NCBI GenBank assembly: GCA_024345305.1
Contig: BRON01000020.1
Coordinates: 372,001 to 436,000 of the forward strand
DNA: 64,000 nt
Direction of reading: 5' to 3'
Source of the DNA: Mrakia gelida
Taxonomy: Eukaryota; Basidiomycota; Tremellomycetes; Cystofilobasidiales; Mrakiaceae
Each line of letters starts with the position of its first letter. The first letter of the stretch is position 1. Made by a program: the position numbers and the translations under genes. Below, in pieces: positions 12,610 through 22,388 of this stretch. The notes under the pieces are model-generated. The model was not told the origin of the DNA, searched no databases, and saw only the letters and a list, made by a program, of their open reading frames with translations.

Positions 12610-14265
12610 ATGATCGCTTCGATGTCCAAGACTGTGCTCACTTCTACGGCTGCGATTGAGAAGAATGGTGAGTAGTCAGACTCTCTCGTGCTCGTTGGTT
12701 TATGCACAGATCGAGGGAATGAGGAGGAAAGAACGAAGCTCACACCTCGATCCCCTCCCTCCCTCCCCTCCCCTTTCCCCCTTCCTTCCTTCCTCCCTTC
12801 TTCTTTCTCATCCTCATCGTCTCTTCTCTCCCAGCCGCTCTCAAGTTCAAGATCAGACCCTCTCAAGAGCGAGGCAAGGCTGATCACGGATGGTTGAAGA
12901 CCTTCCACACTTTCAACTTCGCCAACTACTACCATCCCTCGTTTGGAAGCTTCGGACCTCTGCGAGGTGAGTTCAGCGCTGTATACAGTCTCCCTTCAGC
13001 TGGGATGTCTCCCTTCCTTGCTTCCACCTCGAGAGAAGAGGCGAGAAGAGCGAGAAGGGGACGCTCGAGGTTCTTCCGTGCGCTCGTTCTCGCATCTCTT
13101 TGCTGACCCCATTGTCCCATCGGTCTTGCCTTCCAGTCATCAACGAGGATCGAGTCGATCCCAACGAAGGATTTGGGACTCACCCCCACGCCGAGTTCGA
13201 AATCTTCTCTTATGTACGTACAGAGACCCGACCGACAAGAAGAAGAAAGGGAGAGCCCGGTCGAAGCCGCTCTCTCGTCGTGTCTGCTCGAAGCTGACTT
13301 CGTTTTCCCTCTTCTTCCTCATCACAGATCGTCCGAGGAGAGCTTGAGCACCGAGACTCTATGGGAAACCTCGAGATCATGAAGCGTGGTGACATTCAGG
13401 TTCGTTTCTTCCCACTTCACCCTCCCTTCATCGACGCGTCGAGCTCGGGCTCATTTTCTCTCCTTCTCTCCCCCCTCTTCTCAGATGACCTCCGCTGGAA
13501 CTGGAATCCGACACTCAGAGTACAACCGAAACACTCAGAAGCAGGTTCATTTCCTGGTTCGTCCTTTATCCCTCTCGTTCTGCCCCTCCTCACTCCCTGA
13601 AGCTGACCTTTCCTCGCACGACGCGTTCTCCCCCTCTTCCAGCAAATCTGGGCTCTCCCCAACAAGTCTCGTCTCCCTCCCACCTACTACACCCGTCACG
13701 TCACCGATGCCGAGAAGCGAGAAGGTCTCGTTCGAGTGGTTGGGCCCAACGGAACGGAGGGTGTCTCCGAGGAGCGAGAGACCAAAGGACCTGCTCCTGT
13801 GAGTCGATTTTCTCCGTTTGCCCTTTGTTTTGTTTTCTCTTCTCGCGGCTCACCTTCTTTGGTTCCTCGTTCCAGGTCCACGCCGATCTCCACCTCTTCG
13901 CCACCCTCCTCCCAGCATCCTCAACCGTCCACCACATCTTCCAAACTCCTCTCTCCAACCCCAAGTCCCTTCGTAAAGCTTACATCCACGTCGTGCGTCT
14001 CTCTTCCCTCTTCCCTTCCTTTCCCTCACTCTATTTCATTCAACTGACCACTTCGTCGTTCATCTCGATCTCGCAGGTCCAGACCTCGGGCTTCAACCTC
14101 AAAGAGTCGCTCGCGTCGGGTGCTCGAGTGAAGGTCAACGGAGAGCTCGAGTTGGGAGAGGGAGACGGAGCGTTCGTTACGGGTGGAAAGGCTGGGATGG
14201 AGTTCGCGTTGGAAAATGTTGGGAAGGGAGAGGCGGAGGTTCTGGTGTTCGATATGGGAGAGTAA
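12610..14265 (+). CDS. Pirin-family cupin protein
   Basis: Pirins are bicupin metalloproteins; characterised members act as quercetin dioxygenases or as transcription cofactors. Eight exons join in phase, approximately 12610-12667, 12836-12966, 13137-13213, 13328-13399, 13485-13553, 13643-13800, 13877-13992 and 14078-14265. The N-cupin shows the conserved order ADHGWLKTFHTFNFANYY, FGTHPHAEFEIFSYIVRGEL, EHRDSMGN and MTSAGTGIRHSEYN. These supply the expected metal ligands (two His in HPH, His and Glu in RHSE). The second cupin is shorter on motifs (HADLHLFATLLP, GKAGMEFALENVGKGEAEVL). The start at 12610 (MIASMSKTV) is preferred because the open frame before it has no ATG. Two introns use GTTCGT donors. 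No partner is suggested by the neighbours. Confidence 0.9.
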
Positions 14266-14545
14266 TGCTGCCTCTCGTCGTCGCGCGTTCGTTTGCTCGT
14301 TCTCGCCTCAACCCACCTCCCTCTAGTTCGCTACGATTCGACTCGTCGATGACACATAGTTTATATAGTCTAATTGATGATGTACGTGCCCACGAGTCTA
14401 GATGTCTCGAAGAACGAGAGCATGAGGGAGGAACGAAGACGCGTCGAGTCCGAGCTGGCCGAGCAAAACGAGGAGCGCCAGCAGGTGAGCTGGCGAGATT
14501 CGACTAAGACAGTGGCGAGGTTGAGTCCAAGCTCACCAGAATTCT

Positions 14546-15933
14546 CTACCAGTTCGGCTTGTGGCAGTAGGGCTTGTGGGTCTTCCAGTGAGCTCGTTGA
14601 TGGTCTGGTCGAGAATGGAAGCGAGGGAGAAGAGTTAGACGAACGTCGCTTAGCCTGACGAGCTCGGATTTAGTCTCCTGGCACTGCTGACCTTGACAGC
14701 AATATCGAACCGAGTTACACTGGGTCAAAGAGGAGAGGGAAGAAGTCAGCTCGTCGTGTCTCTCGAACACGAACGCGAACGCGAACGACCCACTCACCCG
14801 CCCACAAGCCATCATTTCCTCCCCCTCCTTCAGCTTCACACACTCCCTCAACTCCCTCCCCGACCTTCCTTCACAAGCCCACCACCTCACCGGCCCTCCC
14901 CTCCCCGTCCAATCCTTCCTCCACGCATCCGCCGTCTTCGCGTCGACAAAGGTTCCAAACGCGTAAAGACCTCTCGTCGTTCGATCCAGATCCTTCCTCT
15001 GGTCTTGACGGATTTGACGAGGATACCGATCCTCGAAGTCAACCATTCCGATTCCTAGACGACGAAGGGCGAGAGCGAGTCGAGGTTGAAGACCTGGTGG
15101 GAAAGGGTGGGGTTGGGTTGAGGAGGAGGGAGGGAGAGGGAGAGCCATGGAGGTGTTGAGGCAGATTTGCATGAGGGCTTCGATGATGCGCGCTTGGCCG
15201 AAGGGTTGGGAGGAGAAGCCCTGGCGGCGGGAAAGAGAGGAAGGTCGAGGAGAAGGAGCGGGAGAAAGCGTCGAGATCAGCCTGATGAGCTCGCACGCGA
15301 ACGAGGCTGATCGAAGAGAGATGGAACGAACAGAGTTGCTGAAACTGAAAGAAGCTTCTATGTCGATAACTCCTTCTCCGATAGTGGCGATAAGTGCCAT
15401 CCCATACACTTGTCGGACCCAGCGAGTGAAGAGAGGGTTGGTTGAGAGGGTGACGAGGAGAGAGGTCCAGATTGTCGCTAGACCTTTGGGGAGAAGCTCG
15501 GAATAGGCTGCGATGAATCGAGGGAGGTGAAGAGCGCAGAACTTGGACTGTTGAAGAGGTGTAAGAGGGGGATAGGTTGCTCAGAAGACGAAAGGAAGCG
15601 AGAGGAGGAGGAGGAGTCGAGTGTGAGCTCGAGCTCAATTCTTGAAGGGAAGAATGAACGAGTCCAGGGACGAGATCTGGATAGCGAGGATAATCCCCGA
15701 TCTCGATGATCTGAACGAGCGAGGAGAGAACATTCGGTCAGTCTCGATGTTGAAGCTCGAGGGTCCGTATAGAACGGCGAGGCGAGAGAGACGAAAGGAG
15801 GGAAGGAGCCTGGACTCACGAGCTCTCGTCCTTCTTGACCTGTCCTTTGTCCCTTGATGGCCTCGAACGAATCATCTTCTAGGTGCAAAGCAGTGGCAAG
15901 CTCTTGAGCGAGGTTCTCCCATCGAGAGGCCAT
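14546..15933 (-). CDS. MYND zinc-finger protein, copy 1
   Basis: The protein ends in a MYND zinc finger, a protein-interaction module. The final exons read MMACGR, then CNSVRYCCQ, then DHQRAHWKTHKPYCHKPNW, giving the Cys/His pattern with its HWKxHK core. The part before the finger is a mostly helical region without a known domain (FCALHLPRFIAAYSELLPKG, WTSLLVTLSTNPLFTRWVRQ). The likely start is the ATG at 15931-15933 (MASRWENLAQELATALHL) and the stop is 14546-14548. It is clearly paralogous to the gene at 58013-59301: same EEMMACGR boundary, identical intron phases inside the finger, and an equivalent N-terminal layout. Exon edges between 15270 and 15560 are uncertain. Its start codon lies 15 bp from that of the divergent gene to its right. 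Confidence 0.8.
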
Positions 15934-15948
15934 ATCCAAGAAGACGAG

Positions 15949-18182
15949 ATGAAGCGGTTGAAGTCGTTTGGGGAGAGGGAGAGAGGAGGTCGAAAGTTGT
16001 GAGCTCGACTTTTCCCTTTTCGATCGACCCTTTCGTCGCGTTCCTCCTAACGACCAGCAGCTCTCCCACCTCGAGCGTGACTACCAAGAGCACCCTCTGT
16101 ATCTATTCTCATCTATCACCGGAAGGAGTCGTCCTCAACAGAGTCTACGGAAAGATTTACAAGACAAGAACGGTGAGCTCGCTCTCCTCCGCGTTCCTTC
16201 CTTTCCCCTTCCCTTCGACGCGTCCTCTCGCCTCGAGCTCGCCCTTCTCATCCCTCTTCTCTGCTTTCCAGGAAGCCATCGACCTCCTAAAAGCCACTCT
16301 ACCCACCTTCAAGAAAGCGGACGACACCTCCATCTCGTTCTCCTACCAAGGAACGGTCGTACCGAGCGACGAGTCGATCTGGCGGTTGGTGTTGGATCAT
16401 GCTCGTCCTCCTCCTGCTTCGGACAAGATCATAGAGATCTCGGTGGCATTGTACCTCGGAGAGTTATCGGGGGACGAGGACGACGCTGGGCATGTCTATA
16501 TGGAAGGGAAGGTGGAAGCGAAGCCTCAAGTCATTCCAAAGAAGGAGATCAAAGGTGAGCTCGACCGTCCTTCTCTTCCTTCATCCCCCTCGCCTTCGTC
16601 GCTCGGGAGTGCCTTTTCTCGTATCCTAGATCCCTTGGAAGCATGATGTCTGACGTTTCCTACCCCCCTTTCCACTCTCTCTCCATCTCAGGCTTTGCAC
16701 CCATCGTCTCTCCCCTCGTCGCCGCTCTCCCTAGTCCTCCCTCCTCCTCCAACGTCGACGTCAAGCCCAAGTTAGAAGAGATCACCATCACCATCTACTA
16801 GTGAGTCACCGTCATCATCACGATCTCCTGCTGTGGGCGCACTGACAATTAACGTCGAGTCGTCTCTAGCTACGGCGGAGACGAGCCCGGAGAACTTCAG
16901 TGCACGCTCCGTCCTTCCAAAACCTTTGGAAAGCTGAAGGCTTCGTTCGAGAGAAGCTTAGGCTTCGAACCGGACACGTACAGGCTCACTTTCGACGGAA
17001 CCTACTGTCCAGACGAGTACACCCTCTCTCGAATGGGCGTCGTCGATGGGGAGAGAATCGACGCGATCATTCAACAGAAGGGAGGGAAACCTGTCATTTA
17101 CGTCTACCCCCCCGAGCCCATGGATGTTTCCTGCCGACTCTCTCTCACTCGAGACTGTGAGTGTACTTCTCATATCTCTCTTCTTCCCGCCTCACAGATC
17201 TGACTTCGTTTTCTTCGTTCTCAGGGTCTTTCTCCGCCGTCTACCCTCAAGTCGAGAAGAAGCTGCTCGATGACGGCGGCCAATCGGTCCTCTGGAGAGT
17301 TCGAGTCGAGAAGAACGGAGACATGACGATGCTGGGAGGTCTACCGAGTGATGAGAACGTCGAAGAGGGGCTGGAGATCTCGTATCTGTACTGGGAAGGT
17401 GAGTCGTTTCGACCTCGTCTGAACCACGACGCGTCTTCGCTTTCGTTCGCTGATATCTTCTTCGCCTCCTTCGTTCCCTTCTACTAGCCCTGTGAGTAAT
17501 GGACTTTTGCCGCTGGAACCTATCACTGGTCTGGGTCTGACTCTCATCTCCTTCTTGGCCCGCTCCTCTCAGAACGAACTCAACGCGTCCTGCCTCCCCT
17601 CCCTCCTCGCCTCGTCTCCTCCCATCTTCCTCCGCCAACACCACTCCTCCCTTCAACCCAGGCACCGCCTCGCTCTCTCATGTCCACTCCGTTCTGCTAC
17701 CCATCTCTCAAGTCACCTCCTACCTCGACAAAGCTCTTAGAGCTCTCGGTCTTCACGTCGAGGGTCGAACGTCGTTCATCACGTTCGTTCTCCTTCTTTC
17801 CTCCCCCTTGATCCTCTGTCTCGACCCTCTGGCTGACCCTCTTCATCATCTTGCATTGATCAGGTACTGGCTCCCCTCCTTCCTCAAACATACCCACCTC
17901 CTCCTTCGCTTCGTCCCTCAGGACTCCTACTCGCAAGCCGCTCCTCTCGAACTCACTCCTCCAGCGGACGTCACGACGAGGATCTTCCTCCTCTTCCAGG
18001 GAATCTCGGAGAGCGAGGCCTCGGAGGAGAAGTGGAGCTCGGCGAGGATGACAGGCGAGGCGAAGGAGTCCGAGAGCTGGAGGGAGATTGTGGGAGTCGC
18101 GTCGAGGGAGAGGCAGGAGAACGCGTTGTTGCTGAGGGTGATGGAGTGGGGGGGGGGGGGGGATGGAGGTTATCTCACACTA
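15949..18182 (+). CDS. Ubiquitin-like-domain protein of unknown function
   Basis: I recognise no named gene, but the layout resembles a protein type common in basidiomycetes (from memory). Exon 1 (15949-15998) joins in phase to the exon starting about 16060, giving CIYSHLSPEGVVLNRVYGKI. A central segment, ITIYYYGGDEPGELQCTLRP to DAIIQQKGGKP, has the pattern of a SUMO-like beta-grasp domain with hydrophobic spacing. It is followed by VIYVYPPEPMDVSCRLSLTR, WSFSAVYPQVEKK and ISYLYWEA, then TYWLPSFLKHTHLLLRFVPQ. The C-terminus is doubtful: a 15-base G tract at 18148-18162 decides the frame. As printed the frame stays open to 18341; with one base fewer it stops at about 18182 after MEVISH. No catalytic residues are evident, so a scaffold or interaction role is most likely (inference). 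Confidence 0.65.
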
Positions 18183-18341
18183 GTCCGTATTGTTTTGGTC
18201 TCCCTTCGCTTCTCTTTGATACCTTCACGACCTTCGTTTCTGGTTCTCGACGCGATTTTGGGTCCGATCTTTTTCGTCACACGTCTTGCTCTTTGCCTCT
18301 TCCCACTTCCTCTGCTGTGCCTGGTCTCGACCATCTTCTAG

Positions 18342-19495
18342 GACTCTAGTGATACCACCTCGTTCGCCGGCGTCTCACCTTCGTTTCGTTGGGGAATCCT
18401 GTCGCGTTCGCGAGAAGAACGGCGGATGAAAGACGTGTCGTTTCGGCTCCCACATGCTACCTTCCTCTTGCCTTCCTCGTACGGGCCTCAGACGTTGAGC
18501 TTGGACTCTCAGATTCGTTCTCAGACACGCTCATATGAGGCGAACATCCACGCCAAGAACAGAGGAGCGAGGACGGATTGGAAGCTGCGACGCGTCCTTG
18601 TCGTCCTCGAAACATCGTCGCAGTGCGTTCGATTTTTCCACGAGTTCGACAAACGAGCAGGAAACCTCGCCGAGCCTGTCAGTTCTGGGGCAGAACAGCT
18701 GTGATGAGAGCTCGATTTGGAAGCTGCGACGCGCTCTCTAGGCTGCGAAGGTGTTTGACCTTCGAGGTCGTGCGAGCCTTCCGTCTTCGCTCCCCCTCGA
18801 CGTCGACTTCGGCAGCAAACACTCATCTTCTGCCCAACTGTCGCCTTCGTCTCCGCTCCTGTCTTCGAGGCCGACAAATCTTTGGGTGGGTCTTCTCCTC
18901 CGAACGAACAGGTGGACAGGAGAGAAGGTGGGAAGCGTGGAAAAGAAGGGAAGAAGTCGAGCTGACCTTCTCTTCCTTCCTTCCCTCGTGATCTTTCGCC
19001 CCTTTGTATCAAGAACGCAGATCTCCTTTCAGCCTTAGGAGAACTCACTAAAGAGAGAGCCTATGGATCGTCAGCAGACTCTTTTCAAAGATCTGCAGGC
19101 GAGCATGCTCTTGCCTCGTTTTCCCTGTCCGAGCTCACTCGAGAAAGGGAGGAACCCCTCGCTTCCCCAAGCTTCCCCCTCCCTTTGTTTTGCTTTTCGT
19201 CTCCCCCCTTGCCACTCCGTGTCTCGGGTATCCGGCAACGACGAATTTGGGGGTTCAGCCCTTCATTTTCACTCATCTGGACGCTCGAAGGACTCCGACG
19301 ACCACTCTCCTCGATCCTCCTCCGCCCTCCCAATCCCTCGCTCGACCCTCCCTTCCGTTCTTCTTCCCCTTCCTTCCCTCTTTTTCCCCAGTCTTCCTCC
19401 CCCGTCCTCCCAACCATCACAGGCCCCAGGTCAACCACACTCCTTCCCCACCAGCCACTAGCAGCCGCAACCACCCACTCTCGCCTGCATCGACC
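18342..19495. other. Intergenic region upstream of the GPCR gene
   Basis: About 1.1 kb without a credible gene. It contains a 17-base direct repeat, TTGGAAGCTGCGACGCG, at 18578-18594 and 18717-18733, and a GACGCGTC at about 18588. The last 300 bp are strongly CT-rich and lead into the ATG at 19496, so they are probably the promoter and 5' leader. Confidence 0.45.
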
Positions 19496-22004
19496 ATGTT
19501 TCTCGAACGTCGGGATCTCCCTTCGAACGTCTCGAACGAACTCGTAGTAGAGCTCTGGGAAGGGCTCGTCCACATCAAGGCCATTCGATTGACCAAACAA
19601 GAGGCCATAGGTCAAGCTGTGAGTGTAGTCCTTCCTTCTCTTCCTCGTCGATCTCAAACCTGACCGAACTTTCGCAGGTGTTGGGCTCGTTCGGTGTCCT
19701 CTCTTGCCTCGTCGTCTTCGCCCTTCTCTTCTACCTCCTCGTGAGTCTACTCGATCTATCCGATCTTCCGAAGCTCGAGAACTGACGCGCTTCCGTTGCA
19801 GTCCCACGTTTTCTACATGGGTCGGGGGGCGAGGAAGGAGCGAGCTCAGTCGCTCAAACGCTTCCTCGCGAGCGACATGGGAGTCTACCTCTTGTGTCTT
19901 CTCGTCAGTGATCTTGGCATGAGTTTGGCTGCGATATGTGACCTCTACTGGGCCAGGCAGGTAAGTCGCGACCTTCGTTTCCCTCTCTCCTGATGTCGTC
20001 GTTTCGCATCCCTTCTCCTGAGCTCGTTCGTCGCTGAAACTCGACGTTTTCTTCTCCTCTTTCCAGTTCGTGATCAGGCACTCTACGCTTTGCAACTTCC
20101 AAGGAGTCGCCAACCAGGTCCGTTCTCCTTCTTCAACCGATCTGCCTTCGAGCTTGGACGACGAAATTGACGCGTCGACTTTTTTCTTCACCCCCTCAGT
20201 TCGGTGTTTGTGCTGCAGCGTTCTGGAACTTAGCACTCGCAGCTCAAACTTTCCTTCTCCTATTCATTCGGTACACGCCGCCGTCGTGGGCGAAGTGGAT
20301 CGTCGTCCCTACAGGATGGGTGTTTGCAATTGTTCGTTCTCGTCTGTCGAACACGTCGTCCTCTTCGTCCAATCATCGGATCTGACCTCGCCTTCTTCCC
20401 TTGTAATTCCCTGCGAACAGCTCATGACCGTCATTGGACCCGCTATGAACAAGTCGCCTTACTCGTTCTACGGTAAGTTCCCTCGACCTCGTCTGCTCTT
20501 CGACCCTTGAAAGTTCTAGTTCGAATCGGAGGCTCCTCCTCGACGCGGAACGAAATGAGCAGCTCACTCAATCTCTCTTTGCTGACTTTGAATAGGACCC
20601 GAGTCTTCAGGATGCTGGCTCACGATTGGATCCTCGAACTACAAAGCCTGGCTCCTGTGCGTTACTCCAACCTTGGGTCTCAACCCTTGTCGCGTCGTCT
20701 CGCTGAACCCACCTCTCGTCCATTCTTCCTCTTCTCGCAGAGCTGCCTCTTACGTCTCCATCTCCGCCCTCGCCATCATGGTGGTTCTCTACGTCATCAT
20801 CTTCCTCTCCCTCTCTGGCGCCCTCGAGAAGATCACCAACCGACAAAACAGTTCGACCGGACGAGGCTCGTCGAGCGGAGGAGGAAAGTCGTCGGGGAAC
20901 GCCATTCCCTCTTCGGTTCAGCGAGGGAGACAGGTCAGGAAGGTTGCTAGGAAGATGCTCTAGTGAGTTCGAGTCTTTGTTCGAGAAGCCGCGAGGTCGA
21001 GCGACCGTTTGGAGGAGACGCGAAGACGAGCGACCGTCTGGAGGAGACGCGAAGACGAGCGACCGTTTCCAGAGACGCGCTGACGAACGATTGGTAGACT
21101 CTGTGCTGACCTCTCTTTTGCCACTGTTCTGTATCTTTTTCTGCTATACAGCTTCCCCTTGTCGTACGGAGTCGGCAGTCTCGCGCTTGTGGTCTGTACT
21201 CTGCTAGCCGCAAACGGGCAGCTCCTCGACCACACCGTCTACATCGTCAGCGACCTGCTTTTTGTCTGCATCAGTAAGTGAATTTCGCGTCCTCGAGGTT
21301 CACGGCGAGCGAGGCTGTGTTGGGAGAGGAGGGGAGCACCAGAAGAAGGAGACGAGGAAATCGATCCTCCCCTTTGAACGCGTCTGATCATTTTGTTCCG
21401 TTTTCCTCCCTTCCAGGTGTCGCCGATGGTTCGTCTCCCTCTGCCTTCACACCGTATCGAATCTTGTACTGATTCATAATCCCCCCTCGTTGTCTCTCAG
21501 TCCTCATCTTCGTGATAACTCGCCACCATCTCCTTGCCTCGACTTCAACCCCCTCCACTCACGGAGGGATATCTATGCACGTCGTCACTACCAGCTTCAA
21601 TCCCCCAGCCCAGGGCGGCAAGATCGTCGGAGACCGTGCGCTCCCCTACGTGCGACCTAGATCCCCCGTCGACAGTCTCGAGTCGGAGGTCGAATCGTAC
21701 AAGGAGGAGGTTGAGAAGTCGCGGCATGTCGAGGCCTGGGAGACGCCCAAGCAGGCTCGGAGAGCGTCGACTCAGCAGAAGAGCGCTCGATCTCAGGGAC
21801 ACGAGGATTCGCTTGGACTCGTCAGGACCCCAGGGGCACCTCAGTCGGACGACTTCTTGACGAAGAGTGAGTTCGAAGACGACGCGTCTGATTTCCCTTT
21901 GACTTTCTCGACGCTGACCTTGCTTCTTCGCTCCTTCCCTGCCGTTTCCAGTAGACTCCATAGACGAGAGCCGGTCCTCCAAGGTCACTCTCGCCAAGTT
22001 TTGA
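19496..22004 (+). CDS. Seven-transmembrane G-protein-coupled receptor (Git3 / cAMP-receptor-like)
   Basis: The protein has an extracellular N-terminus with an NVS glycosylation site, then seven hydrophobic segments spread over about a dozen exons. TM1 is LGSFGVLSCLVVFALLFYLL, TM2 is around YLLCLLVSDLGMSLAAICDL, and TM3 follows CNFQGVANQFGVCAAAFWNL. TM4 is IVVPTGWVFAILMTVIG and TM5 is YVSISALAIMVVLYVIIFL. A Ser/Gly/Lys-rich third cytoplasmic loop precedes TM6 (YGVGSLALVVCTLLAANGQL) and TM7 (VADVLIFVI). The cytosolic tail is long and ends VTLAKF at TGA 22002-22004. The Cys before TM3 and the QG-x-x-NQ motif fit the fungal Git3/cAR-like class, whose members sense nutrients and feed a G-alpha/cAMP pathway. 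The ligand cannot be inferred. Exon 21417-21428 is only 12 nt, and the intron 20963-21151 carries a tandem repeat. Confidence 0.82.
21001..21079. repeat. 29-nt tandem repeat, about 2.7 copies, inside a GPCR intron
   Basis: Two nearly identical 29-nt units start with GCGACCGT at 21001 and 21030 (one mismatch), and a third degenerate unit starts at 21059. They lie in the intron 20963-21151, which is longer than its neighbours as a result. Confidence 0.8.
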
Positions 22005-22388
22005 CGAGGTTTCGATAGATCAATGGGTTTTTAGAGATCGATCTCGCTCCGAGGAAAGAAAGCGTGCAGGGTCGAGTCGCAACGAAGATCAGATCCATCT
22101 CCTCAAATTCTTCTCCTCGTTGCTTCAAGCAGAAAATCTTCCATCTGCTCAAATCTTCGTCTCTTGAGGTCCATGCGAGCTGAAGATTTGATCTCGCAGG
22201 CACCGAGTTTGACTGGCAATCCCTCGGGCGAGGTCATCGGCCACGTTCCCAACGAAGCTCAACTTTTCGAATCTGACTCCCCTTCCTTCCTTCTCTCTTC
22301 TTCCTCTCAACGCCCAGCTTCCCCCAAAAACGAGAGTATCATCTCGAGCACTCTCGTCGGCTACTGCTCCCTCAACAACTTCCGAGCG

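Noticed and set aside
18578..18733. 17-nt direct repeat as possible target-site duplication
   Set aside because: The 140 bp between the copies has no terminal inverted repeats or coding remnant of a transposon.
22173..22388. Upstream in-frame ATG for the MFS gene
   Set aside because: The encoded extension resembles leader sequence and would leave only about 170 bp after the GPCR stop; it was mentioned but not chosen.
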